Below, one piece after another: positions 1 through 8,294 of a DNA stretch of 64,000 nucleotides (position 1 is the stretch's first letter; every line of letters begins with the position of its first letter). Source of the stretch: Azospirillum picis (GTDB lineage: Bacteria; Pseudomonadota; Alphaproteobacteria; Azospirillales; Azospirillaceae); NCBI RefSeq assembly GCF_017876115.1, contig NZ_JAGINO010000001.1:463225-527224 (forward strand), read 5' to 3'. The notes under the pieces were generated by a model, which saw only the letters and a list, made by a program, of their open reading frames with translations, was not told the origin of the DNA and made no database searches. Both the position numbers and the translations under genes were made by a program.

Positions 1-63
1 TTCATCGTCATCAACGACCTCGCTCTCCTCAGGGACATGGCCGGTGATCCCGAGGGTGGCCTA

Positions 64-82
64 TAAGGATGATTCCTTACCT
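64..82. promoter_or_regulatory. Iteron-like inverted pair upstream of RHH gene
   Basis: TAAGGA and TCCTTA face each other across a 3-base spacer (TGAT shared at the centre), and the right half continues as TCCTTACC. This is the same core (TCCTTAC) that forms the iterons of the replication origin near 27.6-29.7 kb, about 28 kb away. It lies about 90 bases upstream of the ribbon-helix-helix gene start at 173. It could be an outlying Rep-binding site or an operator. The match is short, so chance is possible. Confidence 0.4.
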
Positions 83-172
83 GCCGAAAGTTTTTCACAG
101 CCGGAGTTGCAAGCGCGCTATAGTGGACACCGTGTGGGGGCAATCACACGGACAGCACGAGGAATGGGAGTC

Positions 173-553
173 ATGTCGAGCGACGGGAAAAATTCACCAC
201 GCAACAATCAATCCCCAGGGGTTGCGTCTCTGACCTCCCGCACGCTGAAATTGTCCAAGCGGGAGGTCACGATCCGCCTGGAGCCGTCCTATTGGGAAGG
301 GCTGGAGGAAATCTGCCGCCGGGAGGACCTGACGGTGGAGGAGCTTTGTGCCGACGTCCAGGACAGGATGACCCGCCAGGGCCGCCAGTCGGTACAGGCC
401 GGCGTGTCGCTCGCCAATGCGATCCGGGTGTTCGTGGTCGGCTATTTCCGCCAGGCGGCGACCGAACGCGGCCATGCCCGCGCCGGACACGGCCAGGGCC
501 GCCCCTTCATCGCCACGCCCTTCGACGTCGTGCCGGCGGCCGGCGAGGGCTGA
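173..553 (+). CDS. Ribbon-helix-helix domain protein
   Basis: The protein has 126 residues. I chose the ATG at 173 because GAGGA lies about 10 bases upstream; the frame is open further 5' but those codons have no usable ribosome site. Residues about 28-75 carry a beta strand (KREVTIRLEPSYW) followed by two helices rich in acidic and arginine residues, the layout of the alphaproteobacterial ribbon-helix-helix family (RHH_4 type). Such proteins bind DNA as dimers and usually act as repressors. The target is unknown; the palindrome at 64-82 is a candidate. A basic, low-complexity N-terminus (about 25 residues) precedes the domain. The gene stands alone, convergent with the ketone-body operon. 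Confidence 0.75.
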   Translation: MSSDGKNSPRNNQSPGVASLTSRTLKLSKREVTIRLEPSYWEGLEEICRREDLTVEELCADVQDRMTRQGRQSVQAGVSLANAIRVFVVGYFRQAATERGHARAGHGQGRPFIATPFDVVPAAGEG

Positions 554-661
554 CGCCCCCGCATCAGGCCCCGCACCGCCCCCCTGGCCGGGGGCGCGAT
601 GCGGGGACGCGATGCGCAGCCTCTGCGCGGCTATACCGCCGCGACGCTGTAAACCGCGCGC

Positions 662-1450
662 TTACTGCGCCGTCCAGCCGCCATCCATGGTCAGCGCCGC
701 GCCGCGCATGTTGCCGGCGGCTTCCGAGCACAGGAACACCGCCAGCTCGCCGAGCTGCTCGGGCGTGACGAAGGATTTCGACGGCTGCTTCTCGCTGAGC
801 AGCTCGCGTCCGGCCTCCTCGACCGCGATGCCGCGCGTGGCGGCCAGCGCGTCGATCTGCTTCTGCACCAGCGGCGTCAGCACCCAGCCTGGGCAGATGG
901 CGTTGCAGGTGATGTTCGTCTCCGCCAGTTCCAGCGCCGTCACCTTGGTCAGGCCGATGACGCCGTGCTTGGCGGCGACGTAGGCCGACTTGTTGACCGA
1001 CCCGACCAGCCCGTGGACCGAGGCGATGTTGATGATCCGCCCCCAGCCGCGCTGCTTCATGCCCGGCAGGGCGGCGCGGCTGCCGTGGAAGACCGCCGAC
1101 AGGTTGATGGCGATCACCGCGTCCCAGCGCTCCACCGGGAAGGCGTCGACCGCCGCCACATGCTGGATGCCGGCATTGTTGACCAGCACGTCGAGGCGGC
1201 CATAGGCCGCCTCGGTGGCTGCGACCATCGCCTCGATCTCCTCGGGCTTCGACATGTCGGCGCCGTTGTGGGCGACGCGGACGCCGAACTCCTCGCCCAG
1301 CGACCGGCACAGCTCGGCAATGTAGCCGGCGTCGCCGAAGCCGTTCAGCATCAGGTCGGCGCCCTGCCCCGCAAGCTGCCGTGCGATCCCGAGGCCGATC
1401 CCGCTGGTGGACCCGGTGACGAGCGCGGCCTTCCCCTTCAGATTGGTCAT
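662..1450 (-). CDS. bdhA: D-3-hydroxybutyrate dehydrogenase (SDR family)
   Basis: A 262-residue classical short-chain dehydrogenase that should interconvert (R)-3-hydroxybutyrate and acetoacetate with NAD+. Visible motifs are the nucleotide-binding TGSTSGIG near residue 12, NNAG near 91, the catalytic Ser in INIASVHG, the YVAAK Tyr-Lys pair, and CNAICPGWV near the C-terminus, a pattern typical of 3-hydroxybutyrate dehydrogenases. The start at 1450 gives the normal family N-terminus (MTNLKGKAALVTG); an upstream in-frame start would run into scoB. It is the last gene of a leftward operon, five bases after scoB. Its product acetoacetate is the substrate of the adjacent CoA-transferase. Confidence 0.93.
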   Translation of the reverse strand: MTNLKGKAALVTGSTSGIGLGIARQLAGQGADLMLNGFGDAGYIAELCRSLGEEFGVRVAHNGADMSKPEEIEAMVAATEAAYGRLDVLVNNAGIQHVAAVDAFPVERWDAVIAINLSAVFHGSRAALPGMKQRGWGRIINIASVHGLVGSVNKSAYVAAKHGVIGLTKVTALELAETNITCNAICPGWVLTPLVQKQIDALAATRGIAVEEAGRELLSEKQPSKSFVTPEQLGELAVFLCSEAAGNMRGAALTMDGGWTAQ

Positions 1451-1455
1451 TCTTC

Positions 1456-2109
<654 letters not shown>

Positions 2110-2126
2110 GGCTCTCTACTCCCCGG

Positions 2127-2786
2127 TCAGCGCGGCGTTGCGGCGACGATGTAATCGACCAGCACCGAGGGCGTCATCACCGCGTCGGGCGGGATGCAGC
2201 CGACGGGCAGGATGTCCTCGGCCTCGGCGATCACGGTGGCCGCGGCCATCGCCATCAGCGGGTTGAAGTTGCGGGCGGTCAGCGCGTAGGTCAGGTTGCC
2301 GTACAGGTCGGCCTGCTTGGCGGCGACAAGGGCGAAATCGGCCTTGATCGGCATTTCCAGCAGATAGGTGGCACCGTCGATCTCGACCGTGCGCTTGCCC
2401 TCCTCCACCGTCGTGCCGACGCCGGTGGGGGTCAGCACGCCGCCCAGCCCGACGCCGCCGGCGCGGATGCGCTCGGCCAGGGTGCCCTGCGGCACCAGCT
2501 CGACCTCGATGGCGCCGGCGATCATCTGCTTCTGCGTCTCGGGGTTCAGGCCGATGTGGCTGGTGACGACCCGGCGCACCAGCTTCTCCACCACCAGCTT
2601 GCCGAGCCCGTTGTTGGGCCGGGCGGTGTCGTTGGCGATGATGGTCAGGTCGCGCTTGCCCTGGCGGATCAGTTCATCCACCAGCCGGTTGGGGCCGCCG
2701 ACGGCCATGAAGCCGCCGATCAGCAGGGACGAGCCGTCGGGAATGCGCGCGACGGCGTCTTCCAGGGAAATGAGCTTGTTCTTCAT
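2127..2786 (-). CDS. scoA: 3-oxoacid CoA-transferase, subunit A
   Basis: A 219-residue alpha subunit, the usual length. It opens MKNKLISLEDAVARIPDGSSLLIGGF and has the GFMAVGGPNRLVDELI and GGVLTPTGVGT motifs that form the CoA-binding part of the family. The start at 2786 is two bases from the stop of the upstream permease gene, so translation is probably coupled. It forms the heteromer with the product of the next gene. A much longer open frame runs through it in the same phase up to 4718 but is a high-GC artefact. Confidence 0.92.
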   Translation of the reverse strand: MKNKLISLEDAVARIPDGSSLLIGGFMAVGGPNRLVDELIRQGKRDLTIIANDTARPNNGLGKLVVEKLVRRVVTSHIGLNPETQKQMIAGAIEVELVPQGTLAERIRAGGVGLGGVLTPTGVGTTVEEGKRTVEIDGATYLLEMPIKADFALVAAKQADLYGNLTYALTARNFNPLMAMAAATVIAEAEDILPVGCIPPDAVMTPSVLVDYIVAATPR

Positions 2787-2788
2787 GA

Positions 2789-4180
2789 TCAGACGATCCC
2801 GGTCAGGTAATAGACGGCGATCACGAAGAAGACCGCCAGCGTCTTGATGCAGGTGACGGCGAAGATGTCGCCGTAGGATTGCCGGTGCGTCAACCCGGTG
2901 ACGCCCAGCAAGGTGATGACGGCGCCGTTGTGCGGCAAGGTGTCCATGCCGCCGCTGGCCATGGAGGCGACGCGGTGCAGCACCTCCATCGGGATGCCGG
3001 CGGCGTTGGCGGCGGTGATGAACTGGTCGGCCATCGCCGCCAGCGCGATGCTCATGCCGCCCGACGCCGAACCGGTGATGCCGGCCAGCGCGGTGACGGT
3101 CACCGCCTCGTTGACCAGCGGGTTGGGGATGGCCGACAGGGCGTCGCGGATGATCAGGAAGCCGGGCAGCGCCGCGATGACCGCGCCGAAGCCGTATTCC
3201 GAGGCGGTGTTCATGGCGGCCAGCAGCGAGCCGCCGATGGCGGCCTTGGTGCCCTCGGCGAAGCGCTGCGACACCGGCTTCCAGGCGAAGGCCAGGACCA
3301 TCAGGATGCCGCAGAGCAGCGCGCCCTCGACCGCCCAGATGCCGGCGACCGACGACACCTGGGTGACCAGCGGCTTGGTGCCGGGGGTCAGCGTCACCTC
3401 GTTGGTGGCGCCGTAGACGCTGGGGATGGCCAGGGTGAACAGCTTGTTCAGCACGCCGACGGCGACCAGCGGCGACAGCGCCAGGATCGGGTTGGGCAGC
3501 GATTCGGCCGCCACCGGCTCCGGCTCGTTGCTGTGGCCGCTGCCATAGCCCTCGCCGCGCGCGATGGCCGAGCGGACGCGCCATTCCAGATAGAGGAGGC
3601 CCACCACCAGGATGAAGGCCGAGCCGATCAGGCCGAGCCAGGGGGCGGCATAGGCGTCGGTCTTGAAGAAGGTGGTGGGGATGATGTTCTGGATCTGCGG
3701 CGTGCCCGGCAGCGCGTCCATGGTGATGGTGAAGGCGCCGAGTGCCACCACGCCGGGGATCAGGCGCTTGGGGATGTCGCCCTGCCGGAACATCTCGGCG
3801 GCGAAGGGATAGACGGCGAAGACCACCACGAACAGCGACACGCCGCCATAGGTCAGCAGCAGGCAGACCAGCACGATGGAGGTCACGGCACGCTCGCGGC
3901 CGACCATCTTGATGACGGCCGAGACGATCGACTTGGAGAAGCCGGACAGCTCGATCACCTTGCCGAACACCGCACCCAGCAGGAAGACCGGGAAGTACAG
4001 CTTCACGAAGCCGACCATCTTGTCCATGAACAGGCCGGTGAAGATCGGCGGCACGGCGGACGGGTCGGTCAGCAGCACGGCTCCGAGAGCCGCGACGGGC
4101 GCGAAGAGGATCACGCTGAAGCCGCGATAGGCGACCAGCATGAGGAACGCGAGCGCTCCCACGCAGACCAGGAAACTCAT
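2789..4180 (-). CDS. GntP-family permease, probable 3-hydroxybutyrate transporter
   Basis: A 463-residue very hydrophobic inner-membrane protein with about 12 predicted membrane segments. It has the GntP/gluconate:H+ symporter features GAFTITMDALPGTPQIQN and TGSASGGMSIAL. GntP members next to CoA-transferase and 3-hydroxybutyrate dehydrogenase genes are typically hydroxybutyrate or short-chain oxoacid permeases, so uptake of 3-hydroxybutyrate or acetoacetate is the most likely role; this is inferred from context. It is followed at once by scoA, scoB and bdhA. The 96-base gap to the upstream SRPBCC gene could hold a promoter. Confidence 0.88.
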   Translation of the reverse strand: MSFLVCVGALAFLMLVAYRGFSVILFAPVAALGAVLLTDPSAVPPIFTGLFMDKMVGFVKLYFPVFLLGAVFGKVIELSGFSKSIVSAVIKMVGRERAVTSIVLVCLLLTYGGVSLFVVVFAVYPFAAEMFRQGDIPKRLIPGVVALGAFTITMDALPGTPQIQNIIPTTFFKTDAYAAPWLGLIGSAFILVVGLLYLEWRVRSAIARGEGYGSGHSNEPEPVAAESLPNPILALSPLVAVGVLNKLFTLAIPSVYGATNEVTLTPGTKPLVTQVSSVAGIWAVEGALLCGILMVLAFAWKPVSQRFAEGTKAAIGGSLLAAMNTASEYGFGAVIAALPGFLIIRDALSAIPNPLVNEAVTVTALAGITGSASGGMSIALAAMADQFITAANAAGIPMEVLHRVASMASGGMDTLPHNGAVITLLGVTGLTHRQSYGDIFAVTCIKTLAVFFVIAVYYLTGIV

Positions 4181-4276
4181 TTAGGCGATACTCCCTTATG
4201 TTTTTGTTGGGCCTTATGGTCTTGTTTGGCTGGCGACGGCATCGGGCGGGACCGCGACCCGCGCCGACCGGCGCCG

Positions 4277-4705
4277 TCACCCGCTTGCGGGACGAAGCAG
4301 CGCGCGCAGGCGTGCCATGCCGGCCTCGTAGAGGCCGCGGACGAAGCGTTCGGAGTCGTCCTCCGGCCGCTTGAGCGGATTGAAGGTGGCTGTCCAATGC
4401 AGCAGCGCCTGGCCACCCCCGTCCGGGCTGAGCCGGATCTGGGCCAGGAGGCCGTCCACCGGGTAGGGTCCCGCCACCACCGCGTAGGTGTAGGCGTCGT
4501 CGATCCGGCTGACATGCTCCAGCCGGTGGACCACCCGCGACCCGTCGTAAAGCTGCAGCCGCCGGAGCGCCCCCTTCTCCGTTCCGTCCACCGTCATGGA
4601 GGCGGCGCCGGGATACCACTCGCCCAACGCACCGTCCCAGCGCACCAGCGACCAGACGCGGCGCGCCGGGGCGGGCAGAAGGGTGGATGCTGTGACCAGC
4701 GGCAT
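4277..4705 (-). CDS. SRPBCC-family (START-like) protein
   Basis: A 142-residue protein with the polyketide cyclase/dehydrase layout: an N-terminal strand with LLPAPARRVWSLVRWDGALGEWYPG, a central antiparallel sheet (RVVHRLEHVSRIDDAYTYAVV) and a long C-terminal helix ending RLRALLRPASG. Members bind hydrophobic ligands in a cavity; the ligand here is unknown. The ATG at 4705 was chosen because GGAGAG lies five bases upstream and the N-terminus then matches the family. It may be the first gene of the ketone-body operon or transcribed separately; the gap to the permease is 96 bases. Confidence 0.75.
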   Translation of the reverse strand: MPLVTASTLLPAPARRVWSLVRWDGALGEWYPGAASMTVDGTEKGALRRLQLYDGSRVVHRLEHVSRIDDAYTYAVVAGPYPVDGLLAQIRLSPDGGGQALLHWTATFNPLKRPEDDSERFVRGLYEAGMARLRALLRPASG

Positions 4706-4860
4706 CGCGGCTCTCCATGAGGATCCCCGGCGGGGATGCCCGCTTTCAGCAAGGCGCGTGCCAGTGCTCCGCGGGGTCGGTGAAAAGCCGTTAATGCCTT
4801 GAAAGTCCACAAAACCTCATCCATCGCCCGGCATCGGCGGTGATATTTCAATTCTCTTTT

Positions 4861-4909
4861 TCGAGACAAATAATAACCATACTGTCTCTATGTCGAGATA
4901 TTGTCTCGA
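4861..4909. promoter_or_regulatory. Repeated GAGACA/TGTCTC operator-like cluster
   Basis: A perfect 9-base inverted repeat, TCGAGACAA at 4861-4869 and TTGTCTCGA at 4901-4909, encloses a further TGTCTCT (4882-4888) and TGTCGAGA (4891-4898). The segment is markedly AT-richer than its surroundings (ATAATAACCATA at the centre) and lies between the leftward SRPBCC gene and the rightward HMA gene. This looks like a multi-site operator with a promoter inside it. The regulator is unknown. The rest of the 362-base gap holds no gene that I can support. Confidence 0.5.
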
Positions 4910-5067
4910 ATCAGAGAACAGGGGTGGAGCGGGACGAAGCTCCCCGGGGATGGTTGAGGTCCGGGCCGGGCGGGAAGTCTCAAGTCCGGATGGGGGCTTG
5001 ACCTTCCCATCGCTGGAAGCCCCATCCTCGCCCCATCGCATCATCATGCTGCCGAGGGAGAAGAGCC

Positions 5068-5268
5068 ATGCTGACGTTGAAGGTGTCCGGGATGACCTGC
5101 GGCCATTGCGCCCAGACCGTGACCAAGGCGGTGGAGGCGCTGCCGGCCGTCGAGCGTGCCCTGGTCGACCTGAATGCCGGCGAAGTGTCGGTCGAGGGCA
5201 AGGCCGATGAGGCCACGATCCGCCAAGCCATCGAGGACGCCGGCTATGAGGTGACGGGGCAGGCCTGA
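5068..5268 (+). CDS. Heavy-metal-associated (HMA) copper chaperone-like protein
   Basis: A 66-residue single HMA domain, the usual size of CopZ-type cytosolic chaperones. The metal-binding motif GMTCGHC is at residues 8-14, and the beta-alpha-beta-beta-alpha-beta fold can be followed to the terminal EDAGYEV. It should bind Cu(I) through the two cysteines and deliver it to a copper ATPase or regulator; none is adjacent. GAGGGAGAAGAG just upstream is a strong ribosome site. The gene ends before a strong hairpin. Confidence 0.9.
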   Translation: MLTLKVSGMTCGHCAQTVTKAVEALPAVERALVDLNAGEVSVEGKADEATIRQAIEDAGYEVTGQA

Positions 5269-5289
5269 CCGGTTGCCGAGCCTAAAGAC

Positions 5290-5324
5290 AATGGGCGCCT
5301 GGCCATGACGGCCAGGCGCCCATT
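5290..5324. terminator. Strong hairpin between HMA gene and hemP
   Basis: A perfect 15-base stem (AATGGGCGCCTGGCC, loop ATGAC, then its complement) lies 21 bases after the HMA stop and 45 bases from the hemP stop, between two convergent genes. There is no clear T-run on either strand, so it may act as a bidirectional terminator or simply protect transcript ends. Confidence 0.7.
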
Positions 5325-5369
5325 CTCGGTGGCGTCTTCCCGGAAGGTTCGTTTGATTGTTTTGTACGC

Positions 5370-5537
5370 TTATTTCGTCAGGATCAGCTTGTTGGCGCGG
5401 GTCACGCGCAGGCGATAGCTCTGCCCGGCGTGCTGGATCACGATCTCGCGGCTGCCCGACATGAGGCGGGCGGATTCCACAACCGGCAGGGAAACGGCGG
5501 TGAAGGAAGCGGGAACGGAGACGGCGCTGTCGTGCAT
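5370..5537 (-). CDS. hemP: Hemin uptake protein HemP
   Basis: A 55-residue protein ending in the HemP signature: a serine-containing segment SARLMSGSREIVIQHAG followed by QSYRLRVTRANKLILTK. HemP proteins are small and usually encoded near hemin receptor or transport genes; in some proteobacteria HemP is a regulator of hemin uptake. Here no hmu/hem transport gene is in the window, so it is an orphan. I chose the ATG at 5537 because the family is short; the open frame upstream crosses the Fur-like site and promoter zone. Iron control is likely (site at 5653-5672). Confidence 0.85.
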   Translation of the reverse strand: MHDSAVSVPASFTAVSLPVVESARLMSGSREIVIQHAGQSYRLRVTRANKLILTK

Positions 5538-5652
5538 GGCGTGTCTTTCTTGCAGAACGGCGTGGCAGGATGGGCGTGCCTGTCCGAAACGGAGCGTTCG
5601 ACGTCGCCCGGGCGTCAACCTTGGAGAGACAGTAACCGCGCTCCGACCCAAT

Positions 5653-5672
5653 TGCAAGTCATTCTCATTCTC
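5653..5672 (-). promoter_or_regulatory. Fur-box-like site upstream of hemP
   Basis: Read on the minus strand the segment is GAGAATGAGAATGACTTGCA, which resembles the Fur box built from GATAAT hexamers (GAGAAT-GAGAAT-GACTTG). It lies about 115 bases upstream of the hemP start. It is consistent with iron-repressed expression of hemP by Fur. Irr or RirA control cannot be excluded in alphaproteobacteria. Confidence 0.6.
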
Positions 5673-5866
5673 TTCTGCTTCGGTCGTCGTCCGGCCCCTC
5701 GCCGGCAAAGGCCGGTCCGCCCGGGCCGGCCGCCAGATCCACCACGCGGTCGGCCAGCGCCAGGCTCCTCATCCTTGCAGCATGGTGCCGACCGCGGCGC
5801 GGACGGCGGCGTCGAGGCCGGCGAGATCGCGGCCATTCACCCGCCCCACGCCCGCCGCCGGGCGGA
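5673..5866. other. Gap between hemP promoter and ydcF, possible gene remnant
   Basis: No complete gene is supported here. On the minus strand a short stretch around 5715-5770 reads RSLALADRVVDLAAG, which resembles the C-terminal end of an ABC ATPase, with no matching upstream portion. It may be a decayed remnant or chance similarity in GC-rich sequence. Confidence 0.25.
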
Positions 5867-6535
5867 TCAGCCTCCCACCGCCGAATGGATCAGCCAGCGC
5901 AGCGTCGCCAGCAGCAGCTTGTTGTACTCGTTGACCAGCAGGCTCGCGGTGCCCGGCCACAGCCACCATTCCTCCAGGTGGACGGTGGGCGCCACCACGG
6001 GATAGGGGACCAGCTCGATGTCGGGCATCGCCATCGACAGCTCCAGCAGGCTGCGGCGCATATGGTAGTTGGCCGTCACCACCCGCAGCGACCGGAACCC
6101 CTGGTCGCGCATCCAGTCGGCCGTCTCGTAGGCGTTGCCGATGGTGCTCTCCGCGGAGTAGCCCAGCGTGATGCAGCATTCCAGCTCGGTCGGCGACCGG
6201 CGGGACAGCTTCAGCAGCTCCTGCACCTCGACCCCGTCATAGACGCCCGAGACGAACAGCTTCTTCGCCCGTCCGGCGGCGAGAAGCTCCAGCCCGGTGC
6301 TCAACCGGTTGCTGCCGCCGGTCAGCACGACGATCGCGTCGGTCTGCCGGCCGGCATCGGGCGAGCTGCGCGGCACGTCGCCGGCATACCAGACCAGCCC
6401 GGCCGCCCAGGCCAGCCCCAGCAGCAGCGCTCCGGCCAGCAGGGTCCCGACCGCCCGCGCCACCACCCCGCCGCGGCGCCCGCTGCCGCCTCCACTGCCG
6501 CCTCCGCCAACCCGTCCGCCGGCCCCCGTCCTCAC
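5867..6535 (-). CDS. YdcF/DUF218-family membrane-anchored protein
   Basis: A 222-residue protein. A Gly/Ser-rich N-terminus (about 25 residues) is followed by one membrane segment (TLLAGALLLGLAWAAGLVWYAG) and a DUF218 domain with the opening signature DAIVVLTGGSNRLSTGLELL, then GNAYETADWM and VVTANYHMRRSL. DUF218 proteins (SanA/YdcF) are linked to envelope functions. The GTG start overlaps the ftsX stop (GTGA), implying translational coupling. The order ftsE-ftsX-ydcF beside plsC is a recurrent alphaproteobacterial arrangement. The low-complexity N-terminus leaves the exact start uncertain. Confidence 0.82.
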   Translation of the reverse strand: MRTGAGGRVGGGGSGGGSGRRGGVVARAVGTLLAGALLLGLAWAAGLVWYAGDVPRSSPDAGRQTDAIVVLTGGSNRLSTGLELLAAGRAKKLFVSGVYDGVEVQELLKLSRRSPTELECCITLGYSAESTIGNAYETADWMRDQGFRSLRVVTANYHMRRSLLELSMAMPDIELVPYPVVAPTVHLEEWWLWPGTASLLVNEYNKLLLATLRWLIHSAVGG

Positions 6536-7425
6536 GGCATCGACCCCAGCGTGCGCAGCACGGTCCAGCGCGCGGTGACCAGCGCCAGCAGGGCAAGCGC
6601 CAGCGGCACCAGCAGCAGCGCCGCCCATTGCCAGGAGGCCAGCGCCAGATCGGGAAGCATGCTGGCCCGCAGTCCCTGGGAGGCCCGATGCAGGCCGAAC
6701 AGCGCGCCGCCGGCCAGCAGCAGGCCGATGCTGCCGCCGCGCAGGCTCATCGCCACCACATGCCGCTCGAACTGGCGGGAGACGTAGCGGTCGGTGGCGC
6801 CCATCAGGTGCAGCAGTTCCACCACCGGCCGGTGGATGGCGAGGCCGGTGCGCACGGCGAAGACCACGGTCGCCACCGCCGCCGCCCCGATCATCACCAC
6901 CACGCCGAGCGCCACCAGCCGCACCGCCCCGGCGAAGGACCGGAGGTCGGCAAGCCACACCGCATGGTCGTCCAGCGTCGCGCCCGGCGCCGCGGAAGCC
7001 AGCCGCAGCCGCAACGCCGCCACGTCGACCGGCCCGTCGGTGACGACGTCGATCAGCCGCGGCATCGGCAGCAGCGGATCGGCCGCCTCCGGCCCGAGCC
7101 AGGGCTCCAGCAGGTGGGCGATCTCGCCGCCGGACAGCAGCACCGCGGACCGGATGCCGGGGGAGGCGCGCAGGACGGTCAAAGCCGCCTCCGCCCGTTC
7201 GTCGAGCGGCGTCACCGGGGCGCCCGGCAGCGGCGCCACCTGCACCGTCAGGCCGCCGGCCAGGCCGTTGTCCCAGCGCCGCGCCATGTCCGACACCAGC
7301 ATGGCGCCGGCCGAGGCCAGCACTGCCAGGAACACCATCAGCGCGGTGATCCAGCCGAGGAAGCGGGCGCTGGGATCGACCGCCAGCGGCAGGTCGGAAC
7401 GGGGGCGGACGGGGAGTAGCGCCAT
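6532..7425 (-). CDS. ftsX: Cell-division protein FtsX-like permease
   Basis: A 297-residue FtsX-type protein. It has an N-terminal membrane segment (residues about 25-46), an extracytoplasmic domain of about 120 residues, and three C-terminal membrane segments (about 170-195, 225-245, 265-288). The conserved cytosolic loop VVELLHLMGATDRYVSRQFERH matches the FtsX motif EIIRLVGATDxFI. It pairs with FtsE in an ABC-like complex that in other bacteria couples division to peptidoglycan hydrolase activation. It starts five bases after ftsE ends. It is more divergent than enterobacterial FtsX, as is usual in alphaproteobacteria. Confidence 0.85.
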   Translation of the reverse strand: MALLPVRPRSDLPLAVDPSARFLGWITALMVFLAVLASAGAMLVSDMARRWDNGLAGGLTVQVAPLPGAPVTPLDERAEAALTVLRASPGIRSAVLLSGGEIAHLLEPWLGPEAADPLLPMPRLIDVVTDGPVDVAALRLRLASAAPGATLDDHAVWLADLRSFAGAVRLVALGVVVMIGAAAVATVVFAVRTGLAIHRPVVELLHLMGATDRYVSRQFERHVVAMSLRGGSIGLLLAGGALFGLHRASQGLRASMLPDLALASWQWAALLLVPLALALLALVTARWTVLRTLGSMP

Positions 7426-7429
7426 GCCG

Positions 7430-8125
7430 CTACTCCCACCGCGTGTCGGGATGGCGGCCGTTGCGGGCCGGCCGGACCTGCAGCCGCCCGCTGTCGAGAT
7501 GGAGGTGCGGATGGTCGAAGCGGCGGATCAGCGCCTCGTTGTGGGTGGCGATCACCACGGTGGTTCCCAGCTTGTGCAATTCCTCGAACAGGTAGAGCAG
7601 GCGCATGCCGATGCCGTCGTCGACGTTGCCGGTCGGCTCGTCGGCCAGCAGCAGCCGCGGCCGGTTGATGACCGAGCGGGCGATGGCGACGCGCTGCTTC
7701 TGGCCGCCCGACAGGGTGGAGGGCTTGGCGTGCAGGTGGTTGCCCAGTCCCACCCAGCGCAGGATCTCGGTGCAGTGGGCGACGATGTCGGCTTCCGGCG
7801 TGCCCGACATGCGCAGCGGCAGCGCCACGTTGTCCAGCGCCGACAGGTGGTCGAGAAGGGCGAAGTCCTGGAACACCACGCCGATCTGACGCCGCAGCTC
7901 CGGCAGTTCGGCGCGGGTGGCCATCGCCATGTCGCGGCCGAACAGGGTGACGAGGCCGCGCGACGGGCGGTGGGCCAGATACATCAGCTTCAGCAGCGAC
8001 GACTTGCCCGCCCCGCTGGCGCCTGTCAGGAAATGGAAGGAGCCCGGCAGCAGGGTGAAACTGATGTCGCGCAGGACCTCCGCCTCGGTCCCGTACCGCA
8101 AGCCGACATTCTCGAAACGAATCAC
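7430..8125 (-). CDS. ftsE: Cell-division ATP-binding protein FtsE
   Basis: A 231-residue ABC ATPase. Walker A is GASGAGKSS near residue 36, Q-loop is [12 protein letters not shown], the ABC signature is [13 protein letters not shown], Walker B is [12 protein letters not shown], and the switch histidine is in ATHNEAL. The sequence opening FENVGLRYG and the phrase [10 protein letters not shown] are characteristic of FtsE. The start is the GTG at 8125, after GGTGGGA. It is the first gene of ftsE-ftsX-ydcF and divergent from plsC. Confidence 0.92.
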   Translation of the reverse strand: MIRFENVGLRYGTEAEVLRDISFTLLPGSFHFLTGASGAGKSSLLKLMYLAHRPSRGLVTLFGRDMAMATRAELPELRRQIGVVFQDFALLDHLSALDNVALPLRMSGTPEADIVAHCTEILRWVGLGNHLHAKPSTLSGGQKQRVAIARSVINRPRLLLADEPTGNVDDGIGMRLLYLFEELHKLGTTVVIATHNEALIRRFDHPHLHLDSGRLQVRPARNGRHPDTRWE

Positions 8126-8294
8126 GGTCCCACCAAAACCTTCTGCCCTCCCGCGCCGGGGACAATGCACCGGCGCCGGGGAGGAGTCCACCCGCCCCTT
8201 GCTCGCGTCCCCCCGCCGCCGCGGCGGCCAGCGCCGGCGGTCCGCAAGCGGGGAATACTTGAGAAGTCGATGAAGACCTGACAAGTTGCCGGCC

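Noticed and set aside
1..40. Possible leftward gene start at the window edge
   Set aside because: ATG codons occur on the minus strand (about 40 and 11), one after AGGAGAG, but too few residues are visible to support a gene.
2127..4718. Minus-strand 863-codon open frame across three genes
   Set aside because: It is in phase with scoA only over its last 219 residues; the rest is Arg/Pro/Ala/Gly-rich and overlaps the well-supported permease in another frame.
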